From assembly GCA_021789355.1 (NCBI GenBank), contig JAJYJR010000043.1, positions 1 through 17,885 on the forward strand: a stretch of DNA of 17,885 bases, given 5' to 3'. The translations under genes were made by a program, and so were the position numbers. Of the stretch, positions 7,262 to 14,437 are shown one piece after another; positions within the stretch are counted from its first letter, which is position 1, and the number at the start of each line of letters is the position of its first letter. This DNA comes from Chloroflexota bacterium. GTDB taxonomy: Bacteria > Chloroflexota > Limnocylindria > Limnocylindrales > CSP1-4. The notes under the pieces are model-generated. The model ran no database searches and was not told the origin of the DNA. It saw only the letters and a program-made list of their open reading frames with translations.

Positions 7262-8377
7262 ATGGTGTGGCGCGAGGGGATGACGCGGCGGACCTTCATC
7301 CGGCGTGCGGGTCAGCTCGGTGTGGGGGCCATCGGACTTGGCTCGGTCATGACGGTGCTCGACGCGTGCTCCGCCGGTTCCGCGACGGGCGCTCCATCAT
7401 CGTCAGCAGGCGCTGCACGAGCGTCGGCGTCCGCGGCACCGCCGGCGGCCCTGCAGGCCGTGAAGGTGCAGTTGTTGTGGATCGAGGACGTCGAGTTCGC
7501 TGGTCTGTACGCAGCAAGCTCACAGGGCTTCCTGAAAGCCGCGGGGCTCAGCCAGACGCTCATCCCGGGCGGCCCGCAGATCAACGCGATCCAGTCGGTC
7601 GCCGGGGGTGCGGCGCCGATCGGCCTGATCGGGTCCACGGATCAGATGATCCAGGCACGCGCCAACGGCGTCCCCGTCAAGATGATCGCTGCGACCTTCC
7701 AAACGGGCCCCTTCGGGGTGATGAGTCTCGCAAGCGCGCCGATCAAGACCCCGAGCGACCTCGTCGGCAAGAAGATCGGTCTCCAGGCAGGCGGACGGCC
7801 CACCTTCAGCGAGATGCTGAGCGCAAGCGGCCTGACCGCCAGCCAGATGACCATCGTGCCCGTCGGAACCGATCCGACTCCGCTCGTTAGCGGCCAGGTC
7901 GATGGGTTCTGGTCGTACGCCTTCAACCAGCCTCTCGAGCTCGCGGCGAAGGGCATCAAGACGACCATGCTGCTCGCCTCGACCGCCGGTGTGCCGGATT
8001 ACGGAGACGTCATCTTCACGCTCGACGATGTGCTCCAGAAGAACGAAGCGCTGCTCGTGAGCTGGTTGCGGGCCGCCGTTCAGGGCTGGCAGTACGCCCT
8101 CGCGAACCCTGCCGCCATGGCGAAGGAGACCGTCGATCAGTCGCCCAGCCTCAAGCTGAGCCTGTCGCAGCAGACCGCGCAGGCCTCCGCCCAGGTCCCG
8201 TTCCTGACATCGGCGCTGACGAAAGCGAAAGGGCTCCTCTGGATCGATCCGTCGTCGGTGTCCAAGTCGATCGATCTGAACCTCAAGACCGGTCAGATCA
8301 AGAGCGCCGTGAACGTCAACGATGTGATGACGACGACGATCCTCGAGAAGGCCTTCGGCGGAAAGACGACCCTCTGA
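7262..8377 (+). CDS. NMT1/THI5-like ABC transporter substrate-binding lipoprotein
   Basis: This 371-residue protein is the extracytoplasmic receptor of an uptake system. The N-terminus has a twin-arginine-like TRRTFIRR segment (8-15), a hydrophobic stretch, and a lipobox-like LDAC with C36 as the likely lipidated Cys. A low-complexity Ser/Ala linker follows. The mature domain begins near residue 60 and shows the NMT1/THI5 fold signature: a segment like EFAGLYAASSQGFLKAAGL, then a PGGP turn and a GGRP loop. Relatives bind aromatic or heterocyclic compounds (ThiY pyrimidines, RibY riboflavin precursors) or sulfonates. A nucleoside or purine-like ligand fits the downstream deaminase and phosphorylase. 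AGGAGG nine bases upstream supports ATG 7262 over the internal ATG at 7280. It is the first gene of the + strand operon. Confidence 0.88.
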   Translation: MVWREGMTRRTFIRRAGQLGVGAIGLGSVMTVLDACSAGSATGAPSSSAGAARASASAAPPAALQAVKVQLLWIEDVEFAGLYAASSQGFLKAAGLSQTLIPGGPQINAIQSVAGGAAPIGLIGSTDQMIQARANGVPVKMIAATFQTGPFGVMSLASAPIKTPSDLVGKKIGLQAGGRPTFSEMLSASGLTASQMTIVPVGTDPTPLVSGQVDGFWSYAFNQPLELAAKGIKTTMLLASTAGVPDYGDVIFTLDDVLQKNEALLVSWLRAAVQGWQYALANPAAMAKETVDQSPSLKLSLSQQTAQASAQVPFLTSALTKAKGLLWIDPSSVSKSIDLNLKTGQIKSAVNVNDVMTTTILEKAFGGKTTL

Positions 8378-8396
8378 GCAGCTCTACGTCGCCCAG

Positions 8397-9254
8397 GTGA
8401 TGCCGATGACCCCAGCGACCTCCCCGAGGGGACAGGGCGCAAGCGACTGCCCGAGCATCGAGTTGCTTGGCGTGAGCAAACGGTTCCACGCGGGCGCTGG
8501 TGAGGTCGAGGCGGTGCGTGACGTCAGCCTGCGGGTCGAACGGGGTGAGTTCGTCTCGATCATCGGGCCCTCGGGCTGCGGCAAGTCGACCACGCTGCGG
8601 ATCGTGGCGGATCTCACCCCTCCCACGGCGGGCATCGTTCGCGTCGAGGGAGGATCGGCTTCGGATGCGCGGCGGGCGCGCCGCTTCGGCATGGTCTTCC
8701 AGGATCCGGTGCTGCTGCCCTGGAGGACGCTCGACAAGAACGTGGCGCTGCCGCTCGAGGTGGCCGGGATCCGCCCGTCGGCGGCCCCACGGCGACCGCA
8801 GGATCTGATCAAGCTCGTCGGACTCCAGGGATTTGAGCACATGCTGCCGTCCCAGCTGTCGGGCGGAATGCGTCAGCGCGCCGCGATCGCACGTGCGCTC
8901 GTCCTGGACCCGTCGATCCTGTTGCTCGACGAGCCCTTCGGGGCTTTGGACGAGTTCACCCGCCAGCGGCTCAACCTCGACCTCCTGCGGATCTGGAGCG
9001 AGAGCGACACGACTGCGCTGCTCGTCACGCACAGCATCTCCGAAGCGGTACTCCTCTCCGATCGGGTAGTAGTCATGACCAATCGTCCGGCGACGATCTC
9101 CACGATCATCAGGGTCGACCTGCCACGTCCGCGGACCCTCGCGGCTCTGCGGAGCCGCGAGGCATTCGAGATCATCCGCGACGCCTCCGAGGCTCTCTAC
9201 GGTGAGGCGGAGGACCGAGACGCGGTCGAGGCTCCGGGCCCCAGGGTCTCCTAG
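8397..9254 (+). CDS. ABC transporter ATP-binding protein (TauB/SsuB/ThiZ type)
   Basis: This 285-residue ATPase energises the uptake system. It has Walker A GPSGCGKST (57-65), a Q-loop FQDPVLLPW (101-109), signature LSGGMRQR (154-161), Walker B ILLLDEPFG (174-182), a D-loop ALDE and the switch histidine H212 in VTHS. This layout matches ATPases that serve NMT1/THI5, taurine, sulfonate and nitrate importers. The start is not certain: GTG 8397, ATG 8400 and ATG 8406 lie close together and none has a strong ribosome site. The longest is given. It follows the lipoprotein gene after 19 bases. Confidence 0.93.
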   Translation: MMPMTPATSPRGQGASDCPSIELLGVSKRFHAGAGEVEAVRDVSLRVERGEFVSIIGPSGCGKSTTLRIVADLTPPTAGIVRVEGGSASDARRARRFGMVFQDPVLLPWRTLDKNVALPLEVAGIRPSAAPRRPQDLIKLVGLQGFEHMLPSQLSGGMRQRAAIARALVLDPSILLLDEPFGALDEFTRQRLNLDLLRIWSESDTTALLVTHSISEAVLLSDRVVVMTNRPATISTIIRVDLPRPRTLAALRSREAFEIIRDASEALYGEAEDRDAVEAPGPRVS

Positions 9255-9263
9255 GGGAGACCT

Positions 9264-10040
9264 ATGAACGTCGGCATCCGCTGGTTGATTCGCGCGCGGG
9301 GGGCGATCTCCCTCGCCGTTCTCTTGGCTGCCTGGGAGATCGCCGCGCTCCTCATCCCGCAACGGGTGACAGTCTTCCCGGCGCCATCCCTTATCGCGCA
9401 GACGCTGATCGACAACGCGTCCACCTTCGTCGAGGCAGTCCAGCCGACCGCGATCGAGGCGACGATCGGCCTGGTGATCGCGTGCATCGCATCGATCGCC
9501 CTGGCCGCCGCGTTCGTGCGCTCCAGGGCGTTGGAGGAGGGCCTGTACAACGTCGCAGTCATGATGCACAGCATCCCGGTCATCGCGATTATCCCCATCC
9601 TCGTGATCTGGCTGGGAACCGGGTACGCACCGAAGATCGCCGTCGCGGCGCTCGCCTCGTTCTTCCCGATCCTCGTCAACACAACGCGCGGACTGCAGAT
9701 CGTCGACGAGCAACTCCTCGAGTACATGCAGGTCCTTGACGCCAGTTGGTGGCAGACGCTTCGCATCGTCCGCTGGCCGACCGCCTTGCCCTACCTCTAC
9801 GCCGCCCTGAAGATCGGAGCGCCGTCCGCCGTGCTCGGCGCCACCATCGGTGAGTGGATCGGGTCGCAGACCGGGCTGGGGTACCAGATCCTGTCGGCCA
9901 TGTTCAACTTCGATCCGCCGATGCTGTGGGCCACCATGGTGGTCTGCGCCGCAGTCGCCCTCGCAGGGTTCGGCCTATTCGCGCTGCTCGAGCACGTCAC
10001 CGTCGGGAGCTGGGCTGATGCGGACGGCTCCGGCGTATGA
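9264..10040 (+). CDS. ABC transporter permease 1 (BPD-type, SsuC/TauC-like)
   Basis: This 258-residue integral membrane protein has about six hydrophobic segments. The coupling-loop region around residues 145-185 (QLLEYMQVLDASWWQTLRIVRWPTALPYLYA) is the EAA motif that contacts the ATPase. The ATG is preceded by GGGGAGA at a suitable distance, ten bases after the ATPase stop. It is one of two different permeases, so the pore is probably a heterodimer. Its stop overlaps the start of permease 2 (ATGA, 10037-10040). Confidence 0.92.
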   Translation: MNVGIRWLIRARGAISLAVLLAAWEIAALLIPQRVTVFPAPSLIAQTLIDNASTFVEAVQPTAIEATIGLVIACIASIALAAAFVRSRALEEGLYNVAVMMHSIPVIAIIPILVIWLGTGYAPKIAVAALASFFPILVNTTRGLQIVDEQLLEYMQVLDASWWQTLRIVRWPTALPYLYAALKIGAPSAVLGATIGEWIGSQTGLGYQILSAMFNFDPPMLWATMVVCAAVALAGFGLFALLEHVTVGSWADADGSGV

Positions 10041-10861
10041 GGGCCGCGAGGCAGCCGACCCTCGACCAGCGGAAGGGCACCCGCGGGGCGGCAATGTTGT
10101 CGGGGTTGATGTCACGCCTCAGGTCGCTCGCGTTGCGGCTCACCGGGCTGGCGCTCCTGATTGCAGTCTGGCAGTTCGCCACAGCGGCGCTCGACGTTCC
10201 CACGTACCTGCTGCCCCAGCCGGTCGTGCTCGCGTTCGGCCTCGTGCAGGATCAGGCGGTGATTCTCGATGGCCTGCGGCCACTCGCGTTCGAAGCCACC
10301 CTTGGGTTCCTGCTCGGCAACGGACTAGGGCTTGCCCTCGCGATCACGGTCGACAGCGTCCGCTGGGCAAGGGGGGCAGTGTACCCGCTCGCCCTCGCCA
10401 TCCGGAGCGTCCCGATCGTCGCGATCACGCCGCTGATCTCCCTCATCCTGGGGTTTGGCACGCAGACCACCGTCGCGGTCGCGACGCTGATTTCCTTCTT
10501 CCCGATGTTCGTGAACATGAGTCGCGGGCTCGTGGCGGTGGACAGGCAGGCGCTCGAGCTGTTCGAGGTTCTCGACGCCGGGACGCTCAAGACATACCGG
10601 GCACTCCGTTGGCCGTCCTCCCTGCCGTACCTGTACGCCTCGTTGAAGGTCACTGCCCCCGGTGCCGTCCTCGGGGCGATGATCGCCGAATACATCGCGT
10701 CCAACTCGGGCCTCGGCTACATGCTCCAGAGCGCCGCAACGACCTACCAGTATCGGCTGATGTGGGAAGTAACAGTCGTGGCCACCGCGCTCGTGATCGT
10801 GATCTTCTTCGCTGTGACCTGGCTGGAGCGGCGGTTGGTTCCCTGGGCAGCGCCCCGATGA
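10037..10861 (+). CDS. ABC transporter permease 2 (BPD-type)
   Basis: This 274-residue permease is related to, but clearly diverged from, permease 1. It has a leader of about 25 polar residues, then membrane segments and an EAA-type loop (ALELFEVLDAGTLKTYRALR and onwards to LPYLYASLK). ATG 10037 lies in a 4-base overlap with permease 1. ATG 10094 (MLSGLMSRL...) is an alternative start nearer the first membrane segment. The stop overlaps the deaminase ATG (10858-10861). That coupling ties transport to the first catabolic step. Confidence 0.92.
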   Translation: MRAARQPTLDQRKGTRGAAMLSGLMSRLRSLALRLTGLALLIAVWQFATAALDVPTYLLPQPVVLAFGLVQDQAVILDGLRPLAFEATLGFLLGNGLGLALAITVDSVRWARGAVYPLALAIRSVPIVAITPLISLILGFGTQTTVAVATLISFFPMFVNMSRGLVAVDRQALELFEVLDAGTLKTYRALRWPSSLPYLYASLKVTAPGAVLGAMIAEYIASNSGLGYMLQSAATTYQYRLMWEVTVVATALVIVIFFAVTWLERRLVPWAAPR

Positions 10862-12189
10862 CGCAGGCGATCGACCCGCCGGTGCATGACCTGTTGGTCC
10901 GGGACGGTGCCGTGCTGGCGGCGCCCGGCGCCTCGGCGCCGCTCGCACACCACGACGTGGCGGTCGACGGCACGCGGATCACCGCGGTGGGCCCGACGGG
11001 CAGCATCGGAGCCGGGCAGACGGTGGTCAATGCGCGCGGCAAGGCCGTGCTGCCAGGCCTTGTCAACTGCCACAGCCACGCTCCAATGAGCCTCTTCCGG
11101 GGCACCGCCGACCCCATGCCGCTGCAGCCGTGGCTGGCCCACAACGCGCCGTACGCCGGACGATTCGACGAGGAGGACGTCTACTGGGGCGCCCTTCTGG
11201 CCGCGTGCCAGATGCTTCGCGCCGGTGTCACGACGTTCGCGGACATGTACCACCACCAGGCCCTTGTGATACCCGCGCTCGAGCAGATCGGAATCCGCGC
11301 GTTTCTCGCGGAGGGTGTGATGGAGGCCTCCCAGAACCTTTTCATCGGCTCTGTCGAGGATCAACTGGAGCGTGCGGACACCCTCGTTCACCTGGACGCC
11401 GCCCTGGCCGGCGGCCGCATCGTCGCGGGGATCGCACCGCACTCGGTCTACACCTGCAGCGGAGGCCTCCTGCGCGAGGTCGCAGAGATGGCCCGTGACG
11501 CCGGGTGTCGCGTGCATACGCATGTGTCCGAGACGAGGCGCGAGGTCGAGGAATGCGAGGCTGTTCATGGGCGACGGCCGCCGGGCTACTTGGCGGAGTG
11601 CGGCATCTTCGACAATCCGACACTCGCGGCGCATGCCGTGCACCTCGACGCGGAGGACATCGCGTTGCTCGCCGAGCGTGGCGTTGCGGTCGCGCACAAC
11701 CCGGCGAGCAACCTCAAGCTGCGCTCCGGGTTGGCGCCCGTGCCGGCGCTTCTCGAGGCCGGTGTCCGCGTGGGCCTCGGGACCGACGGCGCCGGCAGCA
11801 ACGACTCGCTCGACATGTGGCGCGACTGCTACCTCGCCGCGGTGCTGCACCCGTGGGCCGACGAGGTCTCGCCTGCCGCCATGGCCCTGGAGCTCGCGAC
11901 TGCCGGCGGGGCCGCGGCCCTCGGCATGGACTCCGAGATCGGCGCCATCGCGGTCGGGATGAAGGCTGATCTGGCAGTCATCGACCTCGAGCGTACCAAC
12001 CTCGTTCCGGCGCTCGACGCGACGCGTGTGCTGGCGTTCGCCGCCCGTGGGGACGAGGTCGACCAGGTGGTCGTCGATGGTCGCGTGGTCGTGATGGAAG
12101 GGCGGGTGCTCGGCGTCAACGAAGCAGAAGTCATAGAACAGTGCCGACGGCGCGCGCGGCGCATTTTCGAACAAGGAGCGGTCGCATGA
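10858..12189 (+). CDS. mtaD: Amidohydrolase-family deaminase, 5'-methylthioadenosine/S-adenosylhomocysteine deaminase type
   Basis: This 443-residue metal-dependent deaminase probably converts MTA or a related 5'-modified adenosine to the inosine analogue plus ammonia. It has the amidohydrolase HxH metal pair in PGLVNCHSHAPMSLFRG (H72, H74), APHSVYTCS (193-201), HTHVSETRREVEE (220-232) with metal ligand H220, HAVHL (259-263), and the metal/catalytic Asp D310 in GLGTDGAGSNDSLDM. These match MtaD/SAH deaminases closely; TrzN/AtzA-type and guanine or cytosine deaminases of the same COG are alternatives. ATG 10858 is chosen for the ATGA overlap with the permease stop, and because the domain starts there; the frame is open further upstream only as a shadow of the permease. 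The following Asn-type phosphorylase fits an inosine-type product. Confidence 0.88.
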   Translation: MTQAIDPPVHDLLVRDGAVLAAPGASAPLAHHDVAVDGTRITAVGPTGSIGAGQTVVNARGKAVLPGLVNCHSHAPMSLFRGTADPMPLQPWLAHNAPYAGRFDEEDVYWGALLAACQMLRAGVTTFADMYHHQALVIPALEQIGIRAFLAEGVMEASQNLFIGSVEDQLERADTLVHLDAALAGGRIVAGIAPHSVYTCSGGLLREVAEMARDAGCRVHTHVSETRREVEECEAVHGRRPPGYLAECGIFDNPTLAAHAVHLDAEDIALLAERGVAVAHNPASNLKLRSGLAPVPALLEAGVRVGLGTDGAGSNDSLDMWRDCYLAAVLHPWADEVSPAAMALELATAGGAAALGMDSEIGAIAVGMKADLAVIDLERTNLVPALDATRVLAFAARGDEVDQVVVDGRVVVMEGRVLGVNEAEVIEQCRRRARRIFEQGAVA

Positions 12190-13556
12190 ACATCGTGGTC
12201 GTGGTCGCGGACACGTTTCGACGGGATCACCTTCCCGCCTACGGCAATTCGACGGTCTATGCACCGCACCTGACCGCCTTTGCAGAGCAGGCGCTCGTGT
12301 TCGACGACTGTCGACCCGCCTCGTTCCCCACCGTGCCCGCGCGCGCCGACATCATGACCGGCCGCTACACGTTCGCCTACCAGGACTGGGGTCCGCTCGG
12401 CGTGGAGGAGCAGACGCTCGCGCAGACGCTGAGCACGCACGGGTACCTCACCTGCGGCATCGCAGACACGCCTTTCTTCATGCGGAACGGGTACGGGTAC
12501 GATCGCGGCTTCCACGACTTCCAGTGGATTCGCGGCCAGCGACAGGGTCCCGAGCGCGACGACATCCAGGCGAGCTGGCACGGCGAGGCGGATCGCTTCG
12601 CCCCGACCACCTTTCGCGCCGCCTGTGACTGGCTCGAACGGCATCACCGTGAGCAGTTCTTCCTGTACATCGATACGTGGGACCCGCACGAGCCATGGGA
12701 CCCGCCGGAGTTCTATGTCCGTCGCTACCTGCCGGACTACTCGGGTGCGCAGGTTGCCCCCAGCTACTGGGATTGGAAGGAGAGCGGCCTGACGCAGCGC
12801 GACCTGGAGGTGGCGCACGCCTGCTACATGGGCGAGATCTCGATGGTCGACCGCGCCTTCGGAGCGCTCATCGAGCGCCTGAGCTCGCTCGGCATCCTTG
12901 ACGACACCGCGGTCTTCTTCACGTCGGACCATGGCTACTACTTCGGAGAGCACGGCCTGCTCGGCAAAAGCCTGTTCCGCTGGGCTGGTGACGTGCCCTT
13001 CGAGGATGGCTGGATCCAGGGCGTCAAGATGGGCTACATCTACCGTTCCCCGCTCCACAACGAAGTCACGCGGGTGCCGCTGTTCGCCCGCATCCCGGGC
13101 GTGCAGCCGCGGCGGATCGCCGGGCTCGTGCAGTTGCCCGATCTCATGCCCACGATCTTGGATCTTGCGGGCATCGAGCCTCCGTCGCGCGTGCTGGCGA
13201 CCTCGCTCATGCCCCTAGCGCAAGGCAAGGTTCAGTCCGCGCACGCGTTCGTGACGACGTCGGCCGCCCTGCACAACCCGGGCGAGGTGTCACGCATGGT
13301 GGACGACCAGGTCCGCGAGATCGTGCAGGGATCGCCCAGCACGATCACCGATGGAGAGTGGGACCTCCTGTACAGCACGAACGATGAACCGATCGAGCTC
13401 TACAGGACCCGTGAGGACCCGGGTCACCTCCACAACGTCGTGGCCGACCACAAGGATGTGGCCGAGGCCCTGCACCGGAAGTTCCGCACGTGGCTCGAGG
13501 GCGTCGGGACACCCGAATCCGCGCTGGCGGCTCGCGAGCGCCTGCCGCGCCCGTGA
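12186..13556 (+). CDS. Alkaline-phosphatase-superfamily 'sulfatase' with Thr nucleophile position
   Basis: This 456-residue hydrolase is built like a type I sulfatase but lacks the catalytic Cys. The N-terminal metal segment is VVADTFRRDHL (D9, D14). The CxPSR formylglycine motif reads T49-V50-P51-A52-R53 inside SFPTVPARADIMTGRY. The C-terminal metal and active-site block is TSDHGYYFGEHGLLGK (D248, H249, K261), followed by HNEVTRVPLF. With Thr at the nucleophile position no formylglycine can form. Thr is the nucleophile in nucleotide pyrophosphatase/phosphodiesterases and phosphopentomutases of the same superfamily, so a phosphoester or phosphodiester substrate is plausible. No signal peptide is visible, so it is probably cytoplasmic. 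ATG 12186 overlaps the deaminase stop (ATGA). Role in the pathway is unknown. Confidence 0.82.
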   Translation: MNIVVVVADTFRRDHLPAYGNSTVYAPHLTAFAEQALVFDDCRPASFPTVPARADIMTGRYTFAYQDWGPLGVEEQTLAQTLSTHGYLTCGIADTPFFMRNGYGYDRGFHDFQWIRGQRQGPERDDIQASWHGEADRFAPTTFRAACDWLERHHREQFFLYIDTWDPHEPWDPPEFYVRRYLPDYSGAQVAPSYWDWKESGLTQRDLEVAHACYMGEISMVDRAFGALIERLSSLGILDDTAVFFTSDHGYYFGEHGLLGKSLFRWAGDVPFEDGWIQGVKMGYIYRSPLHNEVTRVPLFARIPGVQPRRIAGLVQLPDLMPTILDLAGIEPPSRVLATSLMPLAQGKVQSAHAFVTTSAALHNPGEVSRMVDDQVREIVQGSPSTITDGEWDLLYSTNDEPIELYRTREDPGHLHNVVADHKDVAEALHRKFRTWLEGVGTPESALAARERLPRP

Positions 13557-14359
13557 ACCCGCTCTCCGGCGTCGATTCCGCGCGCGCTGAGACCGGGCAG
13601 CCAGGCCGTACCGCGGTGATCGCGGGCAGCGGGGGCGAGCGGGCGCTGCCAGGCTACCGGCAGGAGACGGTCGACACGCCGTACGGGCAGGCGCTCGTGT
13701 TCCGGGCCACCGAGGAGGACCCGATATTCCTCTCGCGGCACGGGCCCGAACACGACCTGCCGCCGCATCGCATCAACTACCGTGCGAACATCAGCGCACT
13801 GCGACTGCTGGGCGTGGATCGGGTGTTGGCGACGTTCACCGTTGGCTCGCTCGTCGAGGAGGTGGCGCCGGGAGACGTCGTCCTGCCGGACCAGGTGCTC
13901 GACTTCTCCAGCGGTCGTGCGGCGACGTTCTTCGAGGGTGGCGAGGCAGGCGTCGAGCATGCCGAGTTCACCGAGCCGTTCTGCAGCAGCCTCCGCGCGG
14001 CGCTGGTGCGTGCCGCGGGAGCCGGCGGCCTCGCTGTCCGGCCCGCCGCCACCTATGTGTGCACCAACGGCCCCCGGCTCGAGACAGCGGCAGAGGTCCG
14101 CATGTACGCGATGCTGGGGGGCGACGTGGTCGGCATGACCGCCATGCCCGAGGTCGTCCTGGCTCGCGAAGCCGGGCTCCATTACGCGGGCATCGCCGTG
14201 AGCGTGAATTGGGCGGCCGGACTGCGCGGATCGGTCGTGCTCGATCGGGTCGCGATCGACTCGGTGCGTTCCACCCTCGTTCCGCTGATGCTCGCGGCGC
14301 TTCGGGAGGTCCCAGCCGGGGAATGCTCGTGCGCGCGTTCCGTCGATCAGCGTGGCTGA
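13553..14359 (+). CDS. MTAP/PNP-family nucleoside phosphorylase, probable S-methyl-5'-thioinosine phosphorylase
   Basis: This 268-residue phosphorylase splits a purine nucleoside with phosphate to base plus ribose-1-phosphate analogue. Family motifs are the N-terminal VIAGSGG, the HDLPPHRINYRANISAL segment (67-83), CTNGPRLETAAEVRMYAMLG (170-189) and GMTAMPEVVLAREAG (194-208). At the base-recognition site human MTAP has Asp220 and Asp222 for 6-aminopurines. Here the aligned stretch is SVNWAAG (217-223), giving N219 and A221. Asn at this place goes with 6-oxopurines in PNP and in Pseudomonas methylthioinosine phosphorylase. That fits a deaminated substrate from the upstream deaminase. The start is GTG 13553, overlapping the sulfatase-like stop (GTGA); the frame upstream is a shadow. 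Alignment was done by eye. Confidence 0.85.
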   Translation: MNPLSGVDSARAETGQPGRTAVIAGSGGERALPGYRQETVDTPYGQALVFRATEEDPIFLSRHGPEHDLPPHRINYRANISALRLLGVDRVLATFTVGSLVEEVAPGDVVLPDQVLDFSSGRAATFFEGGEAGVEHAEFTEPFCSSLRAALVRAAGAGGLAVRPAATYVCTNGPRLETAAEVRMYAMLGGDVVGMTAMPEVVLAREAGLHYAGIAVSVNWAAGLRGSVVLDRVAIDSVRSTLVPLMLAALREVPAGECSCARSVDQRG

Positions 14360-14437
14360 CCGGCTGGCGCGCGGTGTCCGTGCGGGGGCCCGCGGCCCGG
14401 GGAAGTCTCCCGGTGCTCCCCGAGCCGGGCGACGAGC

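Noticed and set aside
7084..7299. Small minus-strand frame across the divergent promoter
   Set aside because: It crosses both operators and the start of the lipoprotein gene, with no family resemblance.
9850..10857. Upstream extension of the deaminase frame, suggesting a long fusion protein
   Set aside because: This part overlaps the permease genes in another frame, is Arg/Pro-rich without domains, and the ATGA overlap at 10858 gives a natural start.
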